Part shown: positions 45,179 through 53,437 of the stretch, in pieces | Layout of the letters: the number at the start of each line of letters is the position of its first letter | Numbering within the stretch: position 1 is the first letter of the stretch | Assembly (NCBI RefSeq): GCF_000429985.1 | Contig: NZ_AUCX01000008.1 | Coordinates: 1 to 64,000 of the forward strand | Length of the DNA stretch: 64,000 nucleotides | Reading direction: 5' to 3' | Source: Maridesulfovibrio bastinii DSM 16055 | Lineage (GTDB): Bacteria; Desulfobacterota; Desulfovibrionia; Desulfovibrionales; Desulfovibrionaceae | The notes under the pieces: generated by a model | Databases searched by the model: none | The model's input: the letters and a program-made list of their open reading frames with translations, nothing else | What the model was told of the DNA's origin: nothing | Translations under genes and position numbers: made by a program

Positions 45179-45355
45179 TTAGAAACCTTTGACTTCTTTT
45201 TTTGCGTCAATCCATGATTTGATAAAGCAATAAGCTAAGCCGACGCCCAAAATTCCAATTACGGCATAAAGAATTCCGAAAAAGATAAAATGATCAGGCA
45301 TCCACCAGGGTAAATCCATGGGAAGAGGACTATGAACAGTTTCACCATGCAGCAT
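45179..45355 (-). CDS. Small (58-residue) membrane protein
   Basis: ATG at 45355 with AAGGAGG six bases upstream, overlapping the HU stop codon. The sequence starts MLHGETVHSP, then a Pro/Trp/Met-rich stretch (LPMDLPWWMPDH, 11-22), one membrane helix (about 23-46, FIFFGILYAVIGILGVGLAY) and a Lys-rich cytoplasmic tail SWIDAKKEVKGF. His and aromatic residues at the outer face could matter for metal or quinone contact. It is 16 bp after HU and before a terminator. I do not recognise the family, but the perfect SD and tight fit make it a real gene. Confidence 0.78.
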   Translation of the reverse strand: MLHGETVHSPLPMDLPWWMPDHFIFFGILYAVIGILGVGLAYCFIKSWIDAKKEVKGF

Positions 45356-45371
45356 TTTGAGCCTCCTTATT

Positions 45372-45644
45372 TTACTTTACAGCGTCTTTAAGAAGCTTTC
45401 CGGGACGGAATTTAACAACCTTGCATGCGGGAATCTTAATTTCTTCACCGGAACGGGGATTGCGGCCAACACGTTCTTTTCTTTCATCTACCTGAAAAGT
45501 TCCAAATCCGGTAAGAGTAAGCTTACCTTCATTAACCAGAGTTTCCTCGACGGTATCAAGAAAACAGTTAAGACAGCGTTCAGCATCAGCTTTTGTAATG
45601 TTTGCTTTCTCCGCAATCTTTACAACCAGTTCAGCCTTAGTCAT
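45372..45644 (-). CDS. HU/IHF-family DNA-binding protein
   Basis: Start at 45644 (AAGGAGG upstream); the longer frame from 45704 adds 20 residues of non-family sequence. 90 residues: helices with TKAELVVKIAEKANITKADAERCLN, then GFGTFQVDERKERVGRNPRSGEEI for the DNA-clasping arms and FRPGKLLKDAV at the end. Nucleoid architecture. A cysteine (C26) is present, uncommon but harmless. Co-transcribed with the small membrane protein. A second paralogue lies at 61911. Confidence 0.95.
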   Translation of the reverse strand: MTKAELVVKIAEKANITKADAERCLNCFLDTVEETLVNEGKLTLTGFGTFQVDERKERVGRNPRSGEEIKIPACKVVKFRPGKLLKDAVK

Positions 45645-45866
45645 CAGTCCTTCCTCCTTAAAACGGGAATAAGTTATAGCGGCGCAATAAAATGCGCCTG
45701 CCATTTATAAAGCCTGCTCTTCAGGCTGTTAACTTCAATTAGTTACGACAGACGCTCCGCCTTGGCGATCTTATCTCAGGGCACCGGTACCGACAATCTT
45801 TATATTGCCTCCGGCAAAATTACCGATTCCTCAACCCTGAATGGAAACCTAAAACAAAATTTTGCC

Positions 45867-46664
45867 CTACAAGTCAAGAGGGAAATCATTTTTAACGCAA
45901 TTATATAAACCTTGAAACTGTAGAGGAGACAAGGCTTCCGGCCGATCAGAGAGCTTCAAACCCTCAGATTCGAACCATTCTTCAATATCAGAAGAAATAT
46001 ATGATTTCAATATGTTACCCAGCTGTTTACGCCTTTTTTGAAAGCAGAAACGTATAAGCATCGCAAGTCCCGAAGGATTCTCAGGTTTTTTATTTTCGGG
46101 CAATGAAATAAATCTTACCACACCGGAATCTATTTTGGGTCTCGGCACGAAAACGCTCGGTGGAACTTTAAAAAGATATTTAGTTTCGCAAAAACTCTGA
46201 ACCCATGCTCCAAGACCACCATACTGCCTATTACCACATGAAGCTGTCAGCCTCTGGGCAACTTCATGCTGAACCATGAAAACGCACATATCAACTCCGC
46301 TCCGGCTGACAATATCCCAGATAAGTTTAGAAGCCACATTGTAAGGAAGATTGCCAACAATCTTCCAATTGCGGTCTTTCTCCAGACTGGTCCAGTCAAA
46401 CTCAAGAGCATCAGCCTGAACAACTTCAGCTTCAGGAAATTTCATTTCAAGCTCAGGGGCCAGATTGTAATCTTTTTCTAAGAGCATTAATTCACGGGGT
46501 TCTGAAAGTCTTATGAATTCCGTCAGAGCTCCCTGACCGGGCCCTATTTCAAGGACTCTGTCTTCTTTTGAGATTAACAATGAATCAACAATCTTACGGG
46601 CAATATTTTTATTCTGCAAAAAATTCTGCCCTAAACTTTTTTTTGCTCTGAACTTCTGCGACAC
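45867..46664 (-). CDS. ksgA: 16S rRNA (adenine1518/1519-N6)-dimethyltransferase
   Basis: GTG start at 46664 chosen because GGGAGGA lies five bases upstream and the family begins with this SQKFRAKKSLGQNFL block; the longer frame from 46748 adds 28 unrelated residues. About 265 residues. VLEIGPGQGALTEFI forms the S-adenosylmethionine pocket and NLPYNVASKLIWDI is the catalytic NLPY motif. It dimethylates two adenines in helix 45 of 16S rRNA. Divergent from the purine permease gene. Confidence 0.95.
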   Translation of the reverse strand: MSQKFRAKKSLGQNFLQNKNIARKIVDSLLISKEDRVLEIGPGQGALTEFIRLSEPRELMLLEKDYNLAPELEMKFPEAEVVQADALEFDWTSLEKDRNWKIVGNLPYNVASKLIWDIVSRSGVDMCVFMVQHEVAQRLTASCGNRQYGGLGAWVQSFCETKYLFKVPPSVFVPRPKIDSGVVRFISLPENKKPENPSGLAMLIRFCFQKRRKQLGNILKSYISSDIEEWFESEGLKLSDRPEALSPLQFQGLYNCVKNDFPLDL

Positions 46665-46812
46665 GCAGTCCTCCCGATTTATAACTGGTTCCCTCTGATA
46701 TAAGCTGTATGAGATATCAGCCCAGTCGCTGTGGATACGGTAATCCAAGAGACTTGTAAATCTTACAATGACGACTTAAAGTTTTATCTAAATACACTTT
46801 ACGGGGGAAACC

Positions 46813-48123
46813 ATGAGCAACCTTATCTCGGACTTTTTTAAATTCGAAAAATATCAGACCAGCCTGTCTCGTGAAATGATCGCAGGTATGACGACTTTTG
46901 CAACAATGGCTTATATCATAGTCGTCAATCCAAAGATTCTAGAAGCCGCAGGAATACCATTCGGCCCGAGTATGGTTGCAACAATTTTAAGTGCTTTTTT
47001 TGGAACAATGGCAATGGGTCTTTATGCAAACCGTCCTTTTGCTCTGGCCCCCTACATGGGAGAAAACGCATTCATTGCGTTCACGGTTGTCAAAGTAATG
47101 GGCTACTCATGGCAGACAGCTCTCAGTGCAATTTTTATCGGTGGACTTCTCTTTGTAATTTTTACTGCATCAGGGATCAGATCATGGCTTATAACGGCCA
47201 TACCTAAAAACCTGAAAAATGCTTTTGTCATCGGTATAGGATTATTTCTGGCCTTTATCGGACTGAATACAACAGGACTGGTCACACTGGGTGTTCCGGG
47301 AGCACCGGTACATCTTGGAAATGTTTCGGACCCATCTGTTATCTTAGCCGCAATATGCTTTATAGTGACTGTCATTCTTATGATCAGAAACGTTACCGGA
47401 GCAATAATAATAGGCATCCTTATCACTTCAATTGCCGCTTTTGCGACAGGAGTATCACCTGCCCCGGATAAAATTTTCAGCCTGCCGCCGTCCATTGCCC
47501 CAATCGCTTTTAAACTCGATCTTGCAGGCGCTTTCACCTGGGGATTTATATCCGTTATCCTGACCGTATTTGTCATGGATTTTCTGGATACCATGGGAAC
47601 AGTATATGCAGTATCATACCGTGCAGGACTTTTAGATGAAAATGGAGACCTGCCACAAATAGAAAGACCACTTATGGTTGATGCCGTGACTACGGTTCTG
47701 GCTTCACTTTTAGGCACAACTACAACAGGGGTTTTCGTTGAATCTGCTACAGGGATTGAGGCCGGAGGAAGAACTGGAATGACTGCGGTGACAACAGCTG
47801 TTCTTTTTCTTGCAGCGTTGTTTCTTTCACCATTCTTTATTTCAATACCGGCCTGTGCATACGGCCCAAGTCTTATCGTTGTCGGAATGCTGATGATAGC
47901 ACCATGCACCGATCTTGAAGTAAAAGATATGAGCGAACTTGTTCCGGCTTTTCTGGTCATTATCCTGATGAGTTTTACCTACAATCTTGGCATAGGTATG
48001 GTTGCCGGATTTATTGCTTACCCGATAATGAAAGCAACTACTGGAAGACTCAAAGAAGTCTCTATAGGAATGTGGGTTCTTGGACTTTTATCAGCTCTTT
48101 ATATTGTCGCCTGCCCTCATTAA
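46813..48123 (+). CDS. NCS2-family purine permease (AzgA/PbuG-like)
   Basis: 436 residues, about 12-14 membrane segments. EMIAGMTTFATMAYIIVVNPKIL (20-42) and APYMGENAFIAFTVV near 77 are diagnostic of the AzgA subgroup; DFLDTMGTVYAVSYRAGL near 256 and ESATGIEAGGRTGMTA near 308 carry the substrate-site residues. Proton-coupled import of adenine, guanine or hypoxanthine is known for the family. No purine riboswitch was found in the 64 bp upstream. Fits with the salvage genes apt and mtnP downstream. Confidence 0.92.
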   Translation: MSNLISDFFKFEKYQTSLSREMIAGMTTFATMAYIIVVNPKILEAAGIPFGPSMVATILSAFFGTMAMGLYANRPFALAPYMGENAFIAFTVVKVMGYSWQTALSAIFIGGLLFVIFTASGIRSWLITAIPKNLKNAFVIGIGLFLAFIGLNTTGLVTLGVPGAPVHLGNVSDPSVILAAICFIVTVILMIRNVTGAIIIGILITSIAAFATGVSPAPDKIFSLPPSIAPIAFKLDLAGAFTWGFISVILTVFVMDFLDTMGTVYAVSYRAGLLDENGDLPQIERPLMVDAVTTVLASLLGTTTTGVFVESATGIEAGGRTGMTAVTTAVLFLAALFLSPFFISIPACAYGPSLIVVGMLMIAPCTDLEVKDMSELVPAFLVIILMSFTYNLGIGMVAGFIAYPIMKATTGRLKEVSIGMWVLGLLSALYIVACPH

Positions 48124-48158
48124 TTAGAATTTAAGAAATTTATTCCAGATAAAAAACA

Positions 48159-48199
48159 GCCGTTTAATATTAAGTTTTTTAAACAACGGCCGATTTTTA
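48159..48199 (+). terminator. Terminator after the purine permease gene
   Basis: GCCGTT (48159-48164) pairs with AACGGC (48185-48190), with extra A/T pairing in the loop, followed by TTTTTAT. Confidence 0.6.
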
Positions 48200-48257
48200 T
48201 ATTTAAATATTCAGTTAATCTTAAATAACATTAAGTTAAATAAAAGAGGCATAGGCA

Positions 48258-48695
48258 ATGAAAATCGGCAATACCCTTTCATCCGGCTCAGGCATAGGAA
48301 CCATGCTTGTCGGCGGCAAAGACGAAGCCACTGACAAGCAATCCATGACTATCAAAAGCAAAGATACCGTTTCGATATCTGAGGAAGCCAAAAGTCTCTC
48401 CAAGGCTCTGGATGGAACCGGGGCTCTTGGTCAGGACAACGACTCATCCGATAATAAAGAAGCGCTGATTAAAAATCTTGAAAAACAGATTAAACAACTT
48501 CAGAAAGAAATTGAAAATATAAAACAGCAGAACCTGCCTGAAGAAGAAAAACAAAAACAAATTCAGTTAAAACAGCAGGAACTGAGCCAGATGCAGAGTG
48601 AACTTGCCGAAATACGTGAACAAATGTCTCAATCTTCAGGATCAGACATCATGGGGGGAACTTCGGCAAACGGATTCGCTAATTCGCTGACCTGA
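48258..48695 (+). CDS. FlxA-like coiled-coil protein
   Basis: 145 residues. A flexible N-terminus rich in Gly/Ser/Thr is followed by SISEEAKSLSKAL (about 38-50), reminiscent of the flagellar anti-sigma and FlxA-type proteins, then a Gln/Lys/Glu-rich heptad region (about 66-122, EKQIKQLQKEIENIKQQ) and a Ser/Gly tail. No signal peptide or membrane helix. FlxA-family proteins are regulated with motility genes; function unknown. It lies alone between two terminators. The ATG is preceded by GAGGC, a moderate SD. Confidence 0.6.
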   Translation: MKIGNTLSSGSGIGTMLVGGKDEATDKQSMTIKSKDTVSISEEAKSLSKALDGTGALGQDNDSSDNKEALIKNLEKQIKQLQKEIENIKQQNLPEEEKQKQIQLKQQELSQMQSELAEIREQMSQSSGSDIMGGTSANGFANSLT

Positions 48696-48728
48696 TTAAC
48701 AGTCTCAGCTCCTGATTAAATTAATGTG

Positions 48729-48768
48729 AACTGCCCACGGTGAAAACACCGTGGGCAGTTCTTTTTTC
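48729..48768 (+). terminator. Terminator after the FlxA-like gene
   Basis: AACTGCCCACGGTG (48729-48742) pairs perfectly with CACCGTGGGCAGTT around an AAAA loop, followed by CTTTTTT. Confidence 0.93.
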
Positions 48769-48887
48769 TTCTCCATAATGGCTGAATAAACCAGCTCTAT
48801 ACTGCCAAACCTCAAGGGTCACAGCTTTGACAAGTTCAATTAAACAAATTAATCACCTAAACAATATCAAAATTTGGAGGATTCAAG

Positions 48888-49400
48888 ATGAATTTAAGAG
48901 AACATATCCGCGATATACCTGACTTTCCCAAAGAAGGAATTGTCTACTTTGACATAACCCCCCTTCTTGGTGACGCGGATGCTTTTAAATATACTATAGA
49001 TCAAATGGCTGAAAAATTCAGTTCGTTCAATCCAGACAAAATAGCAGCTGCTGAGGCTCGCGGATTTATTTTCGGTGCTCCACTCGCATACAAAATGGGC
49101 ATCGGATTTGTACCCATAAGAAAACCCGGCAAACTGCCCTATGAAACAATCTCTGTTGATTATGATCTTGAATATGGAACTGACACCCTTTGCATGCATG
49201 TCGATGCGATTAAGGAAGGAGAACGTGTTCTTCTGATTGATGATGTTCTGGCTACAGGCGGAACAGCACAGGGTATGGTCAGCCTTATTGAAAAAGCCGG
49301 TGGCAAACTTGCAGGAATCGGATTCCTTGTTGAACTCAACTTCCTTGAAGGACAAAAGAAACTCAACGGCGTATCACATAAGACACTGGTTGAAATATAA
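48888..49400 (+). CDS. apt: Adenine phosphoribosyltransferase
   Basis: 170 residues, standard length. NLREHIRDIPDFPKEGIVYFDITPLL opens the family; EARGFIFGAPLAY near 56 and the PRPP loop VLLIDDVLATGGTAQGM near 109-125 are complete. It makes AMP from adenine. GGAGG SD. mtnP starts 12 bp after the stop, giving a salvage operon for adenine and methylthioadenosine. Confidence 0.96.
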   Translation: MNLREHIRDIPDFPKEGIVYFDITPLLGDADAFKYTIDQMAEKFSSFNPDKIAAAEARGFIFGAPLAYKMGIGFVPIRKPGKLPYETISVDYDLEYGTDTLCMHVDAIKEGERVLLIDDVLATGGTAQGMVSLIEKAGGKLAGIGFLVELNFLEGQKKLNGVSHKTLVEI

Positions 49401-49412
49401 GCGGAGACAATC

Positions 49413-50171
49413 ATGGCTGTAGTAGGCATTATCGGTGGAAGCGGACTGGATAATCCTGATATACTCAAAGATTCCAAAGACCGTATCTGTGAAAACAAAT
49501 GGGGTTCTCCAAGCTCTCCTGTAAAATCAGGTACAATTGCCGGGCAGAAAGTCCACATAATAGGAAGGCATGGCAGAGAGCACACCATTCCACCTACTTT
49601 TGTTAACAACAGAGCCAATATTCAAGCTCTTAAAGACCTTGGATGTGATTGCATACTGGCAACAACTGCGGTTGGTTCACTTCGTGAAGAAATAAATCGG
49701 GGCCATCTTGTAATAATGGACCAGTTTATTGACTTCACAAGACATCGTCCAATTACATTCCATGAAAGCTTTGCTCCGGGAGCACCGGTTCATACACCAA
49801 TGGCTGAACCATTTGCTGCGGATTTAAGAAAAACGCTCATTCAGTCATGTCTGAAAAACAATATCACCAAACATGACAGCGGTACTGTCATTACAATTGA
49901 GGGTCCAAGATTTTCCACAAGAGCTGAATCAATGATGTTCCGTTCATGGGGGGCAGACATTATCAACATGAGCACAGCCCCTGAGGTCATTCTGGCGAAC
50001 GAAGCAGGAATCCCTTATGCAGCGGTGGCAATGTCTACGGACTATGATTGCTGGAAAACAGACGAAGCCCCTGTCACCTGGGAAGATATCCTTACTATCT
50101 TCAATAAAAATGCAGAAAATGTCACATCTGTACTTATTGAGGCCATCGCTAAGATTGGCAATAAAAACTAA
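49413..50171 (+). CDS. mtnP: S-methyl-5'-thioadenosine (or thioinosine) phosphorylase
   Basis: 252 residues. GIIGGSGLDNPDIL (5-18), GRHGREHTIPPTFVNNRANI (about 51-70), TTAVGSLREEINRGHLVIMDQFIDFT (about 88-113) and MSTAPEVILANEAGIPYAA define the PNP/MTAP family. The product cleaves methylthioadenosine, a by-product of polyamine and AdoMet chemistry. As a deaminase of the MtaD type follows, the true substrate might be methylthioinosine; the sequence alone does not settle it. Confidence 0.9.
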   Translation: MAVVGIIGGSGLDNPDILKDSKDRICENKWGSPSSPVKSGTIAGQKVHIIGRHGREHTIPPTFVNNRANIQALKDLGCDCILATTAVGSLREEINRGHLVIMDQFIDFTRHRPITFHESFAPGAPVHTPMAEPFAADLRKTLIQSCLKNNITKHDSGTVITIEGPRFSTRAESMMFRSWGADIINMSTAPEVILANEAGIPYAAVAMSTDYDCWKTDEAPVTWEDILTIFNKNAENVTSVLIEAIAKIGNKN

Positions 50172-50192
50172 GTCATGATGTTTTAAAAGACA

Positions 50193-50218
50193 CAGCCGGA
50201 AACTTTGATTTCCGGCTG
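50193..50218 (+). terminator. Hairpin between mtnP and mtaD
   Basis: CAGCCGGAAA and TTTCCGGCTG pair perfectly over 10 bp with a 6-nt loop. Only a weak T-stretch follows, so partial termination or mRNA stabilisation is likely. Confidence 0.6.
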
Positions 50219-50240
50219 TAATTTTAAGGGGAATCAAATA

Positions 50241-51560
50241 GTGACTAAAGACTGCGATTTTCTGATATACGCCGAATTCATAGTTACAGCTAATAATAAT
50301 GACGAACAGATAAGAAACGGATGTATCGCCGTAAAAGACAATACTATCGTTTATGCAGGAAAAGCTGAAAAAATTGAAAATATCTGGAAAGCAAAAAAAG
50401 ATATAAAACTTGGTAACGCAATACTCCTGCCGGGACTTTTTAATTCTCATACTCACGTCCCTATGACACTCCTCAGGGGAGTAGCAGATGACCTTCCGCT
50501 GATGGACTGGCTAGTAAATCATATTTTTCCTGTAGAGGCTCAACTGACAACAGAGCTTATCACCCTTGGTTCCATGATTGGATGCGCTGAAATGATCGCC
50601 AGTGGAACCGTCGGCTTTTTAGATGGCTATATGTACGAAGACAGGGTTGGAAAAGTTGCCGAACAGGCAGGGATCAAATGTGTTCTCGGCGAAGGCTTTT
50701 TTGAATTTCCTTCTCCTTTTTTTAAAACTCCGCAGGAAGCATGGGAAACAATTCGCTCCCAGCATGAAATGTTTAAAGAATCTGATCTGGTTCAGACATC
50801 TGTTGCTCCACATTCAGTCTACACAACAACACCTGAGCAGCTTGAAGAAAGCTTTGAACTGGCTTCAGAACTCGGGATACTGTGGCAGACCCATTGTGCC
50901 GAATCCGAGTCCGAAACAGCAATGACCTTAGAGAAATACAAAGTCAGACCTATTGAGCTGCTCAAACGACACGGCTTGCTCAGTCCTAGAACAAGGCTGC
51001 ACCATTGCGTTGAAACTACGGATGAAGAAATTGATATTTTAGCAGAATCAGGTACTAGAATTTCCCATAACCCACAGAGCAATCTAAAATTAGGCTCCGG
51101 TATATGCCCACTTAAAAAACATCTAGATGCAGGAACAGGTGTCGGGATAGGCACGGATGGAGCTGCCAGCAATAATGATCTTGATATGTTTGAAGAGCTG
51201 CGTACGGCTGCGCTCCTCCAAAAGGGCTATTTAAAAGACCCTACAGCCATCCCCGCTTCAACGGCTCTGTCGCTTGCGACATCAGGGAGTGCCGAGAATC
51301 TTGGTTTTAATGACAGTGGAAAAATTGAAGCAGGTATGAAAGCTGACATTATAGCTGTAGACGCCAAGAGACCACACATGATGCCTATTTTTAACCCAAT
51401 GTCTCACCTTGTATACTCAGCAAAGGGAACAGATGTCATTTTCAGCATGTGCAACGGGAAAATTCTCTATGAACACGGGCAACATACAACACTTGATATG
51501 GATATTATAAGCAGGGAAGCTATTAAAGCTACCAAGTGGGTAGAAAAACACTTGCCCTGA
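50241..51560 (+). CDS. mtaD: 5-methylthioadenosine/S-adenosylhomocysteine deaminase-type amidohydrolase
   Basis: GTG start at 50241 preceded by AAGGGG; the longer frame from 50205 runs through the upstream hairpin. 439 residues. Metal ligands: NSHTHVPMTLLRG near 69, WQTHCAESES near 216, RLHHCVETTDEE near 253 and IGTDGAASNNDLDMFEE near 302. Typical of the MtaD/SsnA/TrzN group. It deaminates methylthioadenosine or adenosylhomocysteine to inosine forms. Its neighbours make a methylthio-nucleoside salvage role likely. Confidence 0.9.
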   Translation: MTKDCDFLIYAEFIVTANNNDEQIRNGCIAVKDNTIVYAGKAEKIENIWKAKKDIKLGNAILLPGLFNSHTHVPMTLLRGVADDLPLMDWLVNHIFPVEAQLTTELITLGSMIGCAEMIASGTVGFLDGYMYEDRVGKVAEQAGIKCVLGEGFFEFPSPFFKTPQEAWETIRSQHEMFKESDLVQTSVAPHSVYTTTPEQLEESFELASELGILWQTHCAESESETAMTLEKYKVRPIELLKRHGLLSPRTRLHHCVETTDEEIDILAESGTRISHNPQSNLKLGSGICPLKKHLDAGTGVGIGTDGAASNNDLDMFEELRTAALLQKGYLKDPTAIPASTALSLATSGSAENLGFNDSGKIEAGMKADIIAVDAKRPHMMPIFNPMSHLVYSAKGTDVIFSMCNGKILYEHGQHTTLDMDIISREAIKATKWVEKHLP

Positions 51561-51709
51561 ATCCAATTGACAGGCATTATTTTGCACCTTGCTGACATTT
51601 TTCTTGACAAAACATACCAAGACTGCATAGGGAAATGTGCTTTTCGGTAATAATATGAGATTAAAAACGCTTTGAATGAAAAAGCGATCTGCCAAAGAGG
51701 AGGCGTTAC

Positions 51710-52000
51710 ATGTCCAAGACTAAAACCAAAATTACTGTGCTCGAAGGAGCTGAAATGACCGCTGACGGTCTTTCTTACAATGGAGCTATTCTCAGCCCTG
51801 TAGTTGAGAAGTGTGAAGGATGCGAACGCGCAGTACCCTTCGAAGACCAGAAATTCTGCCCCAGCTATGCACAGCCCGCTACCAAGTGGAAACACGGTGT
51901 ATGCAACTTTGCAACACACGTTCGTGCTACAGTTGACAAGGAAGGAAAGGTAAAGGTCAACCCGCTGAAAGCTTCCAAGCGTGCAGCACGTGGACGTTAG
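51710..52000 (+). CDS. PxxKW-family cysteine-rich protein
   Basis: 96 residues. After a short N-terminus come CEGCERAVPFEDQKFC (about 39-54), then the signature PATKW (about 60-64) and HGVCNFATHV, giving four cysteines that probably bind a metal such as zinc. A basic C-terminus (KASKRAARGR) could contact nucleic acid. The PxxKW family is named for this motif and is common in sulfate reducers; its function is unknown. GAGGAGG SD. It has its own terminators downstream, so it is probably monocistronic and well expressed. Confidence 0.85.
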   Translation: MSKTKTKITVLEGAEMTADGLSYNGAILSPVVEKCEGCERAVPFEDQKFCPSYAQPATKWKHGVCNFATHVRATVDKEGKVKVNPLKASKRAARGR

Positions 52001-52020
52001 TATCTTTTTTTCTCGCAAAA

Positions 52021-52038
52021 GCAGCCCCGGCTGTTTTT
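52021..52038 (+). terminator. First terminator after the PxxKW gene
   Basis: CAGCC-CC-GGCTG followed by TTTTT; short but G+C-rich. Confidence 0.7.
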
Positions 52039-52048
52039 AAATGCGATT

Positions 52049-52094
52049 TTTCTAAAACAAAGAGCCGGAATATTCCGGCTCTTTGTTTTAGAAA
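52049..52094. terminator. 46-bp perfect palindrome, second terminator
   Basis: A 23-bp arm repeats perfectly as its reverse complement with no loop gap (centre at AAT|ATT). The outer pairs are A/T runs and the core is AAAGAGCCGG; as RNA it folds with a small loop and T-rich flanks, so it can end transcription in both directions. Confidence 0.8.
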
Positions 52095-52181
52095 CCACAC
52101 TGTGAAAATTCAGATATCTATCATTAATATTTTGAAATATTTCATAAACATCAAAAAAATGACCAAGTCCGGAGTCGAGAT

Positions 52182-53411
52182 ATGTCTGCCGAAACTGTTC
52201 TTAATCATATAGCAGATCTTGAAGATGCTGCTCTTGAACTACATACAAGTCTTGTGGCTATTCCAGCCATCGGCCCGGCAAATGGCGGCGATGGGGAAAA
52301 AGAAAAAGCAGACTTTCTGACTGAATATTTAAAAAGACACGGATTTGAAAATTTAAAATTTTTCAGTGTCCCTGATGATAGGGTAACATGTGGATATCGC
52401 CCGAATATCGCCGCAATTATTCCCGGAAAGGACACGTCTAAAACACTGTGGATAATTTCACACATGGACGTTGTTCCGGAAGGTGACCGTTCATTGTGGC
52501 ACACCGATCCGTTCAAACTAGAACGTAAAAAAGATAAAATTTTCGGACGCGGTGTAGAAGACAATCATCAGGGTATGGTCAGCTCGATCATTGCCGGAAG
52601 AGCCTTTCTTGAAACAGAAACTGTTCCTGATGTAAATCTGGGCATATTAATTGTCTCCGATGAAGAAACAGGAAGCAAATATGGTCTTGCCAATATTGCG
52701 ACCGAACATGCAGATATTTTTTCAAAGGACGATTTGATCCTTATCCCTGACTTTGGAACTGAAAATTCGAAACTTATCGAAGTTGCTGAAAAAAGTTCCC
52801 TCTGGCTTAAGGTGACTGTTGAAGGAAAACAGTGCCATGCTTCCAACCCTGAAGAAGGCATAAACTCACTCGTTGCAGCTTCTGCAATGATCGTGGAAAT
52901 TCCTGAACTTCAATACTATTTTGATGATGAAGATGACCTTTTTTCACCACCTCATTCCACTTTTGTTCCAACCAAAAAAGAAGCAAATGTTTCAAGTGTG
53001 AACATTCTTCCCGGTAAAGACATTTTTTATGTAGACTGCCGCATTTTACCAAACTACAAGCTCAATCAGGTTATAGATAGAGTGATGAGTATGGGAGACT
53101 ATGTTGGCGAAGAATACGGTGTAAATGTAACCGTTGAAGTTGAATCAAAAACTCAGGCCCCTGCTCCAACACCTACTGATGCGGAAATAATAACTAAGCT
53201 TAAAAAAGCCATCAAAGTTGTTTATGACGTTGACGCAGTTCCTGGTGGAATAGGCGGTAATACCGTAGCAGCATTTCTTAGAGATAAAGGTTTTAACTGC
53301 GCTGTATGGGCAACAATACTTAATCAGGCCCATCAGCCAAATGAAACAGGCTCCATATCCTGCACTCTTGACGATGCCAGAGTTATGAGCCTGCTCGCTT
53401 TGAACGACTAG
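52182..53411 (+). CDS. M20-family metallopeptidase (ArgE/DapE-like)
   Basis: 409 residues. The zinc sites are intact: WIISHMDVVPEGD near 87-99, GRGVEDNHQGM near 123 and VSDEETGSKYGL near 159-170, and the last ligand appears in the C-terminal LNQAHQPNE. A lid/dimerisation domain (about 190-310) lies between. M20 enzymes cut N-acyl amino acids or dipeptides; DapE, ArgE and carboxypeptidase members cannot be told apart here. GGAG SD. mnmG follows 26 bp later. Confidence 0.87.
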   Translation: MSAETVLNHIADLEDAALELHTSLVAIPAIGPANGGDGEKEKADFLTEYLKRHGFENLKFFSVPDDRVTCGYRPNIAAIIPGKDTSKTLWIISHMDVVPEGDRSLWHTDPFKLERKKDKIFGRGVEDNHQGMVSSIIAGRAFLETETVPDVNLGILIVSDEETGSKYGLANIATEHADIFSKDDLILIPDFGTENSKLIEVAEKSSLWLKVTVEGKQCHASNPEEGINSLVAASAMIVEIPELQYYFDDEDDLFSPPHSTFVPTKKEANVSSVNILPGKDIFYVDCRILPNYKLNQVIDRVMSMGDYVGEEYGVNVTVEVESKTQAPAPTPTDAEIITKLKKAIKVVYDVDAVPGGIGGNTVAAFLRDKGFNCAVWATILNQAHQPNETGSISCTLDDARVMSLLALND

Positions 53412-53437
53412 TCTTATAGACAAAGACAATTACAAAA

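Noticed and set aside
47103-47960. 285-residue ORF antisense to the purine permease
   Set aside because: Low-complexity Thr/Ile/Pro-rich translation with no motif, entirely inside a well supported membrane-protein gene: a shadow frame.
51604-51632. TTGACA upstream of the PxxKW gene as a sigma-70 promoter
   Set aside because: The -10 position at normal spacing reads ATAGGG, too far from consensus to support.
51467-52018. 183-residue minus-strand ORF over the PxxKW gene
   Set aside because: The plus-strand gene has an excellent SD and family motif; the antisense frame has neither.
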